DNA of 64,000 nucleotides, from assembly GCA_014529385.2 (NCBI GenBank), contig CM043963.1, positions 94,931,912 to 94,995,911 on the forward strand, given 5' to 3'. The notes beneath the pieces are model-generated. The model was not told where the DNA came from. It saw nothing but the letters and a program-made list of their open reading frames with translations, and made no database searches. Below, piece after piece: positions 38,001-50,300 of the stretch. Origin of the DNA: Adiantum capillus-veneris (taxonomy: Eukaryota; Streptophyta; Polypodiopsida; Polypodiales; Pteridaceae). Positions within the stretch are counted from its first letter, which is position 1. The number at the start of each line of letters is the position of its first letter. Made by a program: the position numbers and the translations under genes.

Positions 38001-39730
38001 TATCGAGGAGACCTTGTGGGCTGAAGGACATAGGGTCCCCTCTATGCTAGTAAGAACCTCTGTTATCTCTATATTGACACCCCGTGGCCTGAGGGCCATA
38101 GGGTTCCCTCTATGGTAGTAGGAAGCTCTCTATGCTCTTTGCTCTATGCTCTACATAGAGATCCTATGGCCCGAAGGCCACAAGGTGCCCTCATTGTTTC
38201 AGATGGAATGTAGGGAACCTTGTGACCCTAGGGAACATAGGGAATCCTATGGACCTTGAGATTGTAGATTTTCACCCTATGGCCCTTGGACCACAAGGTC
38301 TTTAGATGCGACAGAGGGCATCCAAGGGCCCGAGGGTGGCCTACGTATATAGGGTACACCATGGTGCATATTAACGAGCACCATGGCAGCCCCATGCACC
38401 TAGGGATCTACTAGGGCCATAGGATCTCCAAAAGGAACATAGGGAATCATATGGCCCTTGCGATTGTACATTGCCACCCTATGGAACTTGGGCCATAGGT
38501 TCTTCAGATGGAACGTAGGGCACCTTGTGACCCTAGGGAACATAGGGAATCCTATGGCCCTTTAGATTGTACATTGTCACCTTATGGCCCTTGGGCCACA
38601 AGGTCTCTAGATGGGATGCAGGGCACCCTGTGATCCTATGGATATAGGGCCATAGGATCTCCAAAAAAAACATGTGGAACCCTATGGTCCTTGAGATTGT
38701 ACAAATACACCTTATGGCCCTTGGGCCACAAGGTCTCAAGATGGAACATAGGGCACCTTTTGATCCTATGGCCATAGGTTCCTTATGTTCTTTTTGGAGA
38801 TTCTATGGTGCTAGGGCCATAGGATCTTCAGAAGGAACATAGGGAGCCATATGGCCCTTGAGATTGTACATTGCCATCCTATGGTCCTTGGGCCACAGTG
38901 TCTCTTGATGGGACATAGGGCACCCTGTGATCCTATGTCCATAGGGCCATATGTTCATTTTGGAGATCCTATGGCCCGAGGACCATAGGATCTCCAAAAG
39001 GAACATAGGGAACCCTGTGATCCTATGTCCGTAAGGCCATATGTTCATTTTGGAGATCCTATGGCCTGAGGACCATAGGATCTCCAAAAGGAACATAGGG
39101 AACCCTGTGATCCTATGTCCGTAGGGCCATATGTTCATTTTGGAGATCCTAAGGCCCGAGGACCATAGGATCTCCAAAAGGAACATAGGGAACCCTGTGA
39201 TCCTATGTCCGTAGAGCCATATGTTCATTTTGGAGATCATATGGCCCGAGGACCATAGGATCTCCAAAAGGAACATAGGGAACCCTATGGCCCTTGGGCA
39301 ACAAGGTCTCCAATAGGTCACCCTTTGATCCTATGGCCCTAGGTTCTTTATGTTGCTTTTGGAGATTCTATGGCCCTAGTGCCACCCTATCTCCAAAAGG
39401 AACATAGGGAACCCTATGGCCCTTGAGATTGTACATTGCCACCCTAAGGCCCTTGGGCCACAAGGTCTTTAGATCGGACATAGAGCACCATGTGATCCTA
39501 TGGCCATAGTGCCATATATATGTTTTGGAGATCCTATGGCCCTATGGCCATAGGATCTTCAATAGGAACATAGGGAACCCTATGACCCTTGAGATTGTAC
39601 ATTGGTACCCAGTGGCCAGATGGGACATTGGTCACCCTATAGTACGATGTGATACCACCCTATGGTCTTATGGTCATAGGGTGCCTTAGGGCCATATGTT
39701 ACTCTTTAGTATGAGGTGAAACCCTATGTA
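35030..39730. repeat. D satellite array, block 3 (4.7 kb)
   Basis: 35030-38200: units of about 70 bp, (CCTGAAGG)CCATAGGGTCCCCTCTATGCTAGTAAGAACCTCTCTATGCTCTATATTGGCACC, with local 9-bp slippage (CTATGCTCT). 38200-39730: a variant with ACATAGGGAACCCTATGGCCCTTGAGATTGTACATTG. At 38938-39300 four units repeat at exactly 90 bp (TCCGTAGGGCCATATG... at 38938, 39028, 39118, 39208), giving a 172-residue minus frame with a 30-residue repeat that I regard as an artefact. Confidence 0.92.
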
Positions 39731-41190
39731 GCCACACCCTGTCTGCCCTTCTAAAGATTCGATGTCTAGTTTTATTTTAGTGACTACAAATAAATTTAAA
39801 GAAACTATATTACACCATATCTTACAAACACATATAGTGTACACTTTCTTTCCCACCTTTTTTGCCTCTTTCTTTTTCCCATCCTCCTGCAACTGAACCC
39901 TAATCCATCCTCATACAACACCGCGCTCTACTCGTCCTCTTACAACATGTGCCCAACTCCCCACAACCCAATTACAGGTATCCATAGTTTCAACATTTTC
40001 TGTAGTTATTGTCTTTTGTATTTGCAGGTTTATAATTTTTTTTGTAATTAGAGATTTTTGCAGTTAGAGTTTTATAGTTTTACAGTATTAGATCACTTAT
40101 GAGGAGTTTTCTGTTTTACAGATTTAGGTCCCTAATAAGAGTTTTTCGTTTTACAAATTTAGGTCCCTAATTAGTGTCTTTTGTTTTATATTGTAGGTCT
40201 CTAATTAGAGTATTTTGTATTACAGTTTTAGATCTCTAATTAGAGATTTTTCTATTTTATAGTTCTAAAGTCTACAGTTTTACAGTTTTAGAGATGTAAT
40301 TAATGATTTTTGTTTATTGTTTTAGAGAGAGGTGATTCACAACTTAGGTAAAACGTAATTAGATTAAAAACATTTAAAACCGAATTAAGCAAAAAGATTA
40401 GGGTTTCTACAGGCTACCTCTGAGTAAATCTGTGTTTGATGAAAACCGGTTGCAGCAGTAGTAAGCAGTCACTTAGGTGTGTTGAGGCCGCGACGATGAT
40501 GGTAACAGATCTGTGTTTGGGAGGTCGCGATAGGAGTCCTTCTGTTGAAGGTTGTGGCGATGGCTTTGCTTAGATCTGTGTGCGCATCGCAACAATGGCG
40601 TAGAACTGTATGCGTAGGGAGAGAGAGACAGAGAAAGACAAGCTCTGTGCAGGTTTCTGTGTAGGTTTCAAGCAAGAAACGAGAGAGAGAAAGAGAGCGA
40701 CAACGCGAAAAAATTGTGGTAGAGAGAGAAAGAGAGAGATAAGGTTAGTTAGGCTAGGTTAGAAATTCAAAATTCGAATTTTGAATTTAGGGGTTTTTCT
40801 CACGGGGTTGCAGTCGAGATTACTAGAGTTCTAGGCTTTGTGCGAAAATGAGACATAGCTCGTTGGCTCCGAAATTGAAAGAGCTTAAGAGCAAAAAAAA
40901 AAAAAAAAGTTGGTGCAAGGCTTTGTCAATGTCCATATCTTTGTAGTACGAGTGGAACGACACCCATGAAGCAAAATTTGACTCCAGAATCAAAATCTGC
41001 ATAGTAAAAAATACACTAAAAGTAGCTAAATTTTTTAAAAAATTATCCCAAAAATTGTGCGCTATTTTTTTGTCCGATATCAATAAGTGTATTTGAAAAC
41101 CCATTATGACAAAGTTTGTCGTAGCGTAATTTTTTTTATAATTATTTTTAATTATTTTTTAAATTTATGCCACTTGCGGATATCCCTTGA
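39731..41190. other. Non-satellite island in element D without a recognisable gene
   Basis: 40010-40330 has a diverged ~45-bp repeat around TTTTACAGTTTTAGATCTCTAATTAGAG. 40600-40750 is GA-rich (GAGAGAGAAAGAGAG), like a plant 5' leader read on minus. An A(16) run lies at about 40893-40908. The short frames on both strands show no domain. This could be an old regulatory region or a dead gene. Confidence 0.4.
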
Positions 41191-42990
41191 ATGGCGGAAA
41201 TTATTATGAAGATACTTGAGCCACCCCTGGGCTCACACCATAGGATGGCAATGTTGGAGGTCAAGGATCAAAGTGTGCACTCAGTTCCATTTGAAAATCC
41301 TATGTCCTAGGGTTTTCTTCTTCTATCTTGTGAGATCCTTGTGGCCCTACGGTGGCAATGTGAAAGCTTGTGGACCTAGGGCCATAGGGTGGCAATGTAT
41401 AAACTCAAGAGCCATAAGTTGCCCTATATTCCATTTGGAAATTCTATGGCCCTAAGGTTTAGGGGCGACAATGGATAAGCTCCAATACATAGCCCTATGT
41501 TCCAGTTGGAGATCCTATGGCCCTAGGTCCACGACAATGTATAAGCTCAAGAGCCATACGTTGCCCTACTTTCTAGTTGGATATCCTATGGCCCTAGGGT
41601 CATGGGGTGGCAATATGTAAGCTCAAGGGCCATAGGGTGCCACATGTACCATATGCAGATCCTACGGACCTAGGGCCATGGGGTGGCAATGTATAATCTT
41701 AATGGACATATATACATTGCCTATGTTCCATTCGGAAGTCCTATGGCCCTAGGGTAATGGGGTGGCAATGTATAAGCTCAAGGGCCATACATTGCCTATC
41801 TTCTATTTGGAAATCGTATGGCCCTAGGGTAATGGGGTGGCAATGTATAAGCTCAGGGTCCATAGGGTGCCACATGTCCCATATAGAGATCCTATGGCCC
41901 TAGGGCCATGGGGCTGCATTAATATCTTGGCCACCCTTGAACCCGCACCCTTGAGCTTAGGGGCCTTAGGTTCTCTTATTGTATGTTGTGAGATCTTGTG
42001 GCCCTAGGGCCATAGGGTGGCAATGTATAAGCTTAAAGGCCATACATTGCCTATGTTCCATTAGGAAATCCTATGGGCCTAGGGTCATGGGGTGGCAATG
42101 TATAAGCTCAAGGGCCATAGGGTGCCACATGCTCCATATAGAGATCCTATGGCCCTAGGGCCATGGGGCTGCATTGATATCTTGGCTACCTTTGACATCT
42201 TGGCCATAGGTTGTCTTTTTGTATGTTTTGAAGTCTTGTGGCCCTAGGGCCATAGGGTGTCAATGTATAAGCTCAAAGGCCATACGTTGTCCTATGTTCC
42301 ATTTGGAAATCCTATAGCCACAGGGCCATGGGGCTGCATTGACATCTTCACCACCCTTGAACTCACACCCTTGGGCTTAGGGCCATAGGTTGTCTTTTTG
42401 TATCTTTTGAAGTCTTGTGACCCTAGGGCCATAGGGTGTCAATGTATAAGCTCAAGGGCCATACGTTGCCCTATGTTCCATTTGGAAATCCTATAGCCCT
42501 AGGGTCATGGGGTTGCAATGTATAAGCTCAAGGTCCATAGGGTGCCACATGTCCCATATAGAGATCCTATGGCCATAGGGCCATGGGGCTGCAATGTATA
42601 AGCTCAAGGGCCATACATTGCCGTATGTTTCATTTGGAGATCTTATGGCCCTGGGGTCATGGGGTGCCATAGGATGTATATATACTTGACATGAAACTCC
42701 CTATGGCCCTAAGGCCATAGGATGTATATATACTTGACATGAAACTCCGTGAGGTGATCTTGAGGACAACCCTATGGCCTTCAGGCCTTAGGGATCTAAT
42801 ATAGAGCAAATATGCTTTATACTGGCATAGAGAGCTATGGCCCTGGGGCCATAGCAAAACAATGAGGGTTTTTTGGAAACAATGAGGGCGCCTTGTGGTC
42901 AAGGGGCCATAGGAAGTCAATAAAGATCATAGAGCATAGAGCACAAAGAGATTATTAGTAGCATAGAGGGACCCCTATGACCTTCAGGCA
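41191..42990. repeat. D satellite array, block 4
   Basis: A third variant of the palindromic satellite. Units combine CCATTTGGAAATCCTATGG, CCCTAGGGTCATGGGGTGGC, AATGTATAAGCTCAAGGGCC and ATAGGGTGCCACATGTCCCA, with a longer period of about 200-230 bp. It runs up to the transposase-like gene. Confidence 0.88.
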
Positions 42991-43105
42991 ACAGGGTGCT
43001 TCTCATGAAACACTTACATACATACTTGTTATGCTTTATGCCACGTAAATCAATATACTCTGCAAGTGGTTTGTTTAACAATTATTCTTGCAAATCTTCT
43101 TGCAG

Positions 43106-46100
43106 GTATGGCTAATTTCAATCATGGTGATAGAGTGTGCATGTTTGTAGCGACACAAAAGGTTGCCATTGGGACTGTATTTGAAATAAATCCAAGTGCA
43201 TATTGTTCTGGCATGCTTATTGGGGAAGGCAATGTATCGGTGTCAGTTGATTTGTGTTTTGAAAAGAAAGCACTCATCCCTTTTCCAACAATGGATGCAT
43301 TGACAGTGGGAGATGCTTTTCATAGTATTGTGAAATGGAGTAGTGGGTTGTTGCAACATATAAATGAGATGCAGTACAAAGGGGCTTCTATGCATGAGGC
43401 TGGCAAAGCAGAAGGAGCATTGGATGCACAATGTAATGGAATGAGCTAGAGAGAGGTTTGGAAGGATAAGAGGGTTCAACTTTGGGATGAAAGCAAAAAA
43501 CATGTAGTAGCCGAAGGGGTTGTCATGTATGTGTGTCCGTTTCACTCTGTAAAATTTGGTGAGCTAGGTGAAGATAACATTGGTATTGGTATCGAAACAT
43601 CCTATGCAGATGAGGATACTATTTCTGCAGAAGCTAGTGTATGCAGCATTAATCTAGTTTGTTGGCCTATCAAGAGAGTGACAACTATGGATGGAAAAGA
43701 ATTGTTATGCTATGAGGATCTACATGCTATGCATGCATTACAAGACACATGCATTGAATCAGCTTATTTGGTAGAGCCTATTTCAAAAAAGCGGAAATAG
43801 TGCTTTGTAAATAGGAAGCCAAAAATGTCAGTGAAAGCTTCTAAGAGATCCAATCAAGCATCTCTAGCATCTGTCCAGCTTGTTTCAACCATAGATTGTT
43901 GTTCCAAAAGGTGTTGTCAATATGCCAATCGAGATAAGGTCATGGCTATGCGCAATGAATTTTGGGGACAGAGTTTGCAAAATAGAACAAACTGTGTGTA
44001 TGATACAATTTTGATTGCATGGCGTGAGAATAAAACAACTACAAAGACATGCTATGTGTTTTCTTTTAATGGCAGTGAGGTTTGCAGTAGAGCTTGGTAC
44101 GAAATTCATGGCATTCCAAAAACTTCATTTTATCGTTACCGTGACCATTTTGAGAATGGGGTTAGATGCTCAGTGCATGGTAATGATGGTGTCATGAGAA
44201 AAGGAAGAGACCATATAGAAATGAGAAGGGCATTGATGCGCTCTTGTGTTGATGAAAACTCGGAGAGAATGCCACATAAGAGTAGAACCATGGAAGATGG
44301 TATTAGGGAAACTTTGTTTGCAATACCAAACACGTACAAGCAAGTAGACATTTTACATGATGTCAATAAAACACTTGACAGTATGAGTCTTAAGCCAAAT
44401 TCTAGCATGACATTCAATAGGATTTGGAATACAGAGTTTGCTAATGTGACATTGTAAAAAACAAGTGAGTTCTCCAAATGTGTTGTGTGTAGTTGGATAA
44501 AGTCTCAACTAGAGTCAACAAAGGATGACGAGATGATTGCATGTTTGAAGGATGAACGTCGAATTCACATGTTGCAACAACAAAGTTGTAGGAATGTGTA
44601 CTACACCTGGCGTAAGTTCTCCCAGTTGCAAAGGATAAGTATTTATGCATTATACATGATAAAATGGATCAAAAAAAGACAGCAATACCTAGGTTGCATG
44701 TGAACTCAAAAGATTATGCGAATGCATATCAATTGCAAGTATAATTAACAGGTATGATAACACATGGACATGGTCATGGAATGTATGGTCACTTCTCACT
44801 TAATGGTCTATGGCCTTCAGATCCCAATGCTACAATTGGTTCCCTTGCATTATGCTTACAGAATCTGGAAAGAACAGAAAACCATGGACTAGGAGATTTA
44901 TGCCATGACAGTATGCCACGCAACAATGTAACGTTATTCGATGCATTGAACTCAAGGAGAGCTCTAGACCTCCAAAACAAAATGAAGCAAGAGCGTGAGA
45001 GGAATGCATCAACAATGACACCACCGTTGGCCATCCAAGGATGTAATGAAGAGATTGTACACATACAATCAACTTCCTCTCAATGTGTTGTGGATACCAT
45101 ATCCACTCCTGTATTTCAAAAATTGCCTGATAATATTTTGCTACAGCTAGATAATTGTGCAGGAGAGAATAAAAATCGATATTTGTTTGCATACTTATCC
45201 TTGTTAGTAGCAAAAGGAGTTTTCAAAACCGTGCATTTGGGATTCTTAATGGTGGGTCATACACATGAGGACATAGATGCAATGTTTAGTAGGTTCTTAG
45301 AAAGATTGCGAACAGGAATGACATTCACTTTTCCACATCTGATGGAACATTTTCAAAAATGTGAAAGCTAAGCTCCAACAGTATTTTTGATGACACAAGT
45401 TCCCGACTTTAAATCCTTTGTGCAAGGGTACATGTGTGACGGACAAGATGCTCTAGTTGGACACTCTAAGCCACTTCAGACTCGTTTCTATATGCAAGGT
45501 GAAGTCCCAGTAATGCAGTACAAAATTCATCCCAAATCACCCGATTGGATACCAAAGGAATCGGGAATTGAGTTGTGGAAAAAAGATGACCAGGGAAAAC
45601 CAAAATTACCAACAGGTTGTCCAAATGTGGTACCTATAGCAGACTATGTGAGAGATAGTCCGCTTGTTATTCAAGGGATTAAGTCATATCTTGAATTTTG
45701 GAAAAGATGTTCTCTTCTAAAGGGAAAGGACCATGACTCTACAAAATACATGGAGCGTGTTATTATCACTTATTGGCAAAACATAATCAATGAGCTTGAA
45801 CAACCAACCAATAAACACATTGGTGAATATACAACATTTTGACCAAAGACTATATAAGGAGTCATCGAATGCAAGAGATAGAGGAAGACAGAGATGAGTT
45901 TCAAGGATATGAAGAATTGAATGATCACTATGTTGGTCCTCAAAGTGCAAGGCCACATAAGGCCTTTAGGCCTCAAATTGATGTAAGAAAAGGGGATCTT
46001 GTTCTTGTGAGACCCGCAGATCTTGAATATCCAATATGGCTAGGAGTGGCAGAGTCAAACGTTGATGTAGACAAATCATCTCCTAACTACAAGAAAGTTC

Positions 46101-46336
46101 TGATTCAGTATTGGGCACCAAAACATCGAAAACGAGATCCCACAATCCAAGAACAATATGAGGATTGTTGGAAAAAGAGTTGGTGTTGCAATCTTGCTGA
46201 CCCAAAGCGCTGGGAGTGTGTTGATACAATTGTATGGTCATGGACTCCAAGGGGTGGAAGAATTGTGGAAACAATCAAGATCCCATCAAATGTCATGGAG
46301 AAGGTACAGGCTAGCTTAATAGGAGAAATTGAATAG
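43106..46336 (+). pseudogene. DDE-type transposase-like gene of element D (decayed)
   Basis: It begins after an acceptor (TTCTTGCAG at 43097-43105) with ATG 43108. The N-terminal third has two similar beta-rich blocks (about 43108-43360 and 43510-43700; ...LIPFPTMDALTVGDAFHSIVKW, ...SINLVCWPIKRV) like the DUF8039-type domain of plant transposon proteins. The core has three ordered acidic motifs: CIIHDKMDQKKTAIPRL (Asp 44658), LLQLDNCAGENKNRYLF (Asp 45150) and VGHTHEDIDAMFSRF (Glu 45267). This matches a family often labelled DUF7869 and looks like a D-D-E triad. The C-terminal domain (45840-46334) holds PIWLGVAESN and QYWAPKH. Damage: in-frame stops at 43447, 43798, 44455, 44742, 45369, and frame changes near 44625 and 45840. 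Motifs are otherwise well kept, so decay is recent or the product acts as a splice mosaic; I favour a dead copy. Confidence 0.75.
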
Positions 46337-46385
46337 CATTTCATATCTTGCTCATTGTTTTATTTCCCCAGCTTATGTATGATTT

Positions 46386-46655
46386 TATGAAGTATTTTTA
46401 AACACCCACATAAAAATAAAAATTCTAAAAGGTGTTTCTCAACACCACCATTTTCTTGGGAATCTATCTCTTTTATGAAGTGTTTTGAAACACCCACATA
46501 AAAATAAAAATTTTAAAAGGTGTTTCTCAACACCACCATTTTCTTGAGAATCTATCTCTTTTATGAAGTGTTTTGAAACACTTCATAAAAATAAAAATTT
46601 TAAAAGGTGTTTCTCAACACCACCATTTTCTTGAGAATCTATCTCTTTGTCACAT
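46386..46655 (+). repeat. Right subterminal 87-bp triplicate of element D
   Basis: Three near-identical 87-88 bp units with GGTGTTTCTCAACACC at 46431, 46519 and 46606. Each also has a TGTTTTGAAACA palindrome and CATAAAAATAAAAATT. The motif contains the AACACC of the TIR start and its complement, so these are plausible transposase-binding sites. Confidence 0.88.
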
Positions 46656-46733
46656 TCCCAAATTAAATGAAAATTTTCCAAATTTAATGGGAAATAGGAA
46701 TCCATAGGCGTTGAAATTAGTCCCAAAGTTGTG

Positions 46734-46763
46734 GGATTTTCCCATTTCATCTAAAATGGTGTT
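46734..46763 (-). repeat. Right TIR of element D with TSD CTTT
   Basis: It ends ATCTAAAATGGTGTT, the exact inverse of the first 15 bases of the left end. It is followed by CTTT at 46764-46767. Confidence 0.9.
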
Positions 46764-46767
46764 CTTT

Positions 46768-47318
46768 CCATCTTCTCCATCTCCATTACTATGCTATTAT
46801 GTATGCTAGCGAGAAGAGTAACGATAAGTGAGGAACTATTTCTTTCTCCTATGGAATGTTTCTTCTTCCTCTTCCCTATCCTCATTCCCCGCTAGCTCTC
46901 GCCACCTTCGAAGGTGCTTGAGGCCTTGGGATTGAGGCTTGGGATAGTTAATGCTTTCTTCAAGTTTATGTTATGCTTGTGATGCATGAATCTTTCCATC
47001 TTCATTGCATCACCTAGGTTACAAGGAACACAAAGATTGTATTGTACCAAGTCTCTCTTGATGGGAGAAACTATAATACAAATGCCTTTTGGAGGGGGGA
47101 CCGGCTCCATATGAATCCGGTCCTCAACTATTGTCATGTTCTCTAAACTCTCTCTCTCTTGCAAAAGTATTGTTCATGCCAAGTTAACTAGGTACCATGT
47201 TTATGTTGCTACCATCAATTAAGTTCACCCGCTATGCTCACAAAGTAATCTCTCAAAAGTGCTTCACCTAATTTCCTAATTCCACTACTCTCAAAGTTCA
47301 TAGGCCATTTCCATTACA
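46768..47318 (+). repeat. 3' LTR of element A, part 2
   Basis: This continues the LTR from the D insertion site to its CA end and matches 17900-18462. It is followed by the 5-bp duplication TCCTA (47319-47323) of the A insertion. Confidence 0.92.
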
Positions 47319-47323
47319 TCCTA

Positions 47324-50300
47324 ACTTATGTAGAAACATCAAAACATGACACGGAGTAGAAAGTCAACGTTCATGGGGGTAATCGACTTATCCGTGGCTA
47401 GAAAGCCATCATTATCATCAATTTATACCAAGGAGTCGGAGGTGTCTTGAGACAAGCTGTCTTAAGGATGATCAATCATATCTTTCTTAATTCAACTAGT
47501 TTTAACCCAAACAATTCTTTCCTACATTATAAACAAATGCACATTGGAAGCTACCTTCCATTTTTGGTCAATTTTTCCTTTCCTGATTCTTACTCACTTC
47601 TTACGTATGCAGTGCTAACTTATAAAAGAACTTAAACTATTTAAAGATTTAATTGAATAATGGAAAACCCACCTGGGATTGATTGGCCATCTGTTGCTTC
47701 GCTGGTGCCTGAAGACTCTCCTCCGTAGGCCTACTACTAGGCCTGGCTTCGTCGTCGTGCGGTGATGCTCTAGTTTGTTTTGAAGCTACGTCCTCATCAT
47801 CAGATGTAGGATTTTCTCGGGTCCTTTTAGGTGCCATAACTTCTTATCCTTATAAAAAGGAAGTCTAATCATTAAGTACATTATTTGAAATCTAGACTTA
47901 ACCTTTGTATGCAATCGTAACCCATCCAAGGTTAAATTTGTAGTCTTAATTGGTAAATTCTTGACCTAGTAATTTCTTATTTTCCTATAAAGGCATGATA
48001 ACTTTTTCCACAGTTTCCCTAAGGGTTTTCTAAGCTATCCTAATTTGCTTATAATTTTGTATATCTTTTTCCTAATTTTTCCATCGAATCTTAATCTTGG
48101 AATCTACTTATTTGAGCTTAATATTTATTCTATTTATTTTATCTTAAATATTTCATTTCCTCAACTTTATATCACAGGTTTACACTTACTATAATTTTAC
48201 TAAAAACTTTTGACTGCAAAGTCTATTTACTTTGATTATTCTTTTGCTAAAAATAGGACTTTTGGTCAATTATAGTTTCCTAACCTCACTAATTAAATAT
48301 GGTATAATTACCACAAGTAGATAAGGATAATTTTGACCTTTGGTAATTATCTTATTATTTTCCAACTTAATTATATAATTTCTATCTTCAATTTTTACTT
48401 AAAACTAGGATAATTTGATTTAAATAAATATTTAAACTAATTTTCTAACCTTGACATAATTATCACGGCCTTTTCATTATGTAATCTAACTTTGATAAAT
48501 ATCATGTGATCATATAGCACGATTTACTAATTTTCCCCTTTAGTTTTTAGCTAAAATTAGTATAATTTGACTTAGATAAATATCTATACTACTTTTCTAA
48601 CCTTGAAATAATTATCACGGCCTCTTTATCCTATAATTTAGCTTTGATAAATAGCATGTAATCATAGCACATGATTTAATAATTTCCCCCTTTAATTTAT
48701 CCTTAGTAATAGTGGTTTTCAACTAAGATAATGATCTAAAATATTTATCTATAGTTAAGATAATTATCACGGGTTAGTTATGATGTAATTTTCCTCTGAT
48801 AATTATCTCAATGCTTTTTGTGTTAATTTTACTATTTTCCCCCTTCTCTTTTCTCCTAAAAATAGTGTAATTTTATTGAGATAATTAGTTTAACTAATTA
48901 TTTGAGTTTAAGATAATTATCATAGGTTTTTTAAGATGTGATTTACCTCTGATAAGTATCTCAAAGCATTTTGAATTGCTTTGCTTTTTTCCCCCTTTTA
49001 ATTTCTCTTTTAAACATTGTAATTATGCAAAGATAATTAGTTAAACAAATTATATGAGGTTAAGATCATTATCCCAAGTTTTGTAAGGTGTATTTTACCT
49101 CTAATATTTATCTTAACACATTTTGGATCAATTTGCTATTTTCCCCCTTTTTATTTGTCCTAAAAATAGTGTAATTCTACTAAGATAGTTAGGTAAACTA
49201 ATTATCTAAGGTTAACATAATTATCATAGTTTTTTCAAGATGTGATTAGCCTCTGATAAATATCTCAAAGAATTTTGAATCATTTTGCTATTTTCCCCGT
49301 TTAATTTGTCCTAAAAACAGTGTAATTATGCTAAGATAACTAGGTAAACTAATTATCTGAGGTAAACTAATTATCTGAGGTTTCTTAAGATGTATTTAAC
49401 CTCTGATAAATAACTCAAAGCATTTTCAATCAATTTGCTGATTTCCCCGTTTTAATTTGTCCTAAAAACATTGTAATTTTGCTAAAATAATTATGTCAAT
49501 TAATTATCTGAATTTAACATAATTATCACGGGTTTGCAAAGATGTGATTAGCTTTTGATAAATATCTCAAAGTATTTTGAATCAATTTGCTATTTTTCCC
49601 CTTTTAATTTCTCTCAAAAATAGTGTAATTCTTCTTAATTAATTATGAAAATTACTCAAAAAATTATAAGATAATTTTCCTAGGATAATGACAATGTAAC
49701 ATAGCACTAATAGTTATCACAGCTTAATCTAAACTTAATTAGTATAATTCCCATTAATTTATGATTAAAATGGATAATTTTAGCACTAATATGATATAAT
49801 AATTAAATAGCTTAATATCCCTAAGATTAATTACAATAATCAGCAGAGACTATTTAAATAAGAGAGGATTTTTTAGTATACATAAGATTAATCTTCAATT
49901 TATTAAGAAAATAGGTTAACCTCGCTTTGCTAATTAAGAAAGATTAGGCTAATTACTGTTTAATTAACCAACTAGAGCTTGATCTCTAGTGATTTCTAGG
50001 TGGAGGTTTCTCTAGATGAGAGAGAGTGTGCCAAGGCTCTGCGTTTGTCTGAAATTGTGAAGCAACGGTCATATTTATAGGTTTCTAGGCACTCACAGGC
50101 TGGAAAATGGCAGTAACTTGTATCCCAAGCAGCCCTCCATCTCCAAAAATGCCCCCTGCTACTAAATCTAGTATGGGAAAGTTCATCATTACCCCACACA
50201 GCCCCACAGATACACAAAATCGATTTTCTACTAGTTTGTTGACTTTTAATGATTAATTTTGGAAATGTCTGCAATTTTTAGAACCTTAGGATAAAAAGTC

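Larger units (their letters stand above)
24857..46763. mobile_element. Element D: 21.9-kb TIR DNA transposon with cargo genes and satellites
   Basis: The ends are 30-bp inverted repeats (24857-24886 and 46734-46763; 27 of 30 match; first 15 bases AACACCATTTTAGAT perfect). They are flanked by the direct repeat CTTT (24853-24856 and 46764-46767). The insertion splits an LTR whose uninterrupted copy (17880-17925) confirms the empty site. Cargo on minus: two FCP1-like genes and one gene with a ParB/sulfiredoxin-like segment. On plus near the right end: a decayed DDE-type transposase-like gene. More than half of the element is palindromic satellite. Subterminal GGTGTT...AACACC repeats occur at both ends. 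The superfamily is not identified; 4-bp duplications are shared with element E. Confidence 0.88.
16670..47318 (+). mobile_element. Element A: Ty3/gypsy retrotransposon, itself split by element D
   Basis: The 5' LTR is 16670-18462 (1793 bp, TG...CA). The 3' LTR is 23635-24856 plus 46768-47318 (with D between). The duplicated target TCCTA is at 16665-16669 and 47319-47323. The PBS TGGTATCAGAGC is at 18464-18475. Without D the element is about 8.7 kb, normal for gypsy. Gag and pol are on plus between 18875 and 23200 and are broken by frameshifts and a deletion. Confidence 0.92.

Noticed and set aside
38803..39321. 172-codon minus-strand frame with 30-residue repeats
   Set aside because: It is created by a 90-bp tandem satellite unit and has no start context or domain.
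40469..41104. Minus-strand frames in the non-satellite island of D as genes
   Set aside because: They are short, with no domain and low-complexity surroundings; no splice chain links them.
24857..46763. Interpretation of D as a Helitron or as a Maverick/Polinton
   Set aside because: It has TIRs and a 4-bp duplication, unlike Helitrons. It has no protein-primed polymerase, ATPase or capsid genes and the duplication is not 6 bp, unlike Polintons.
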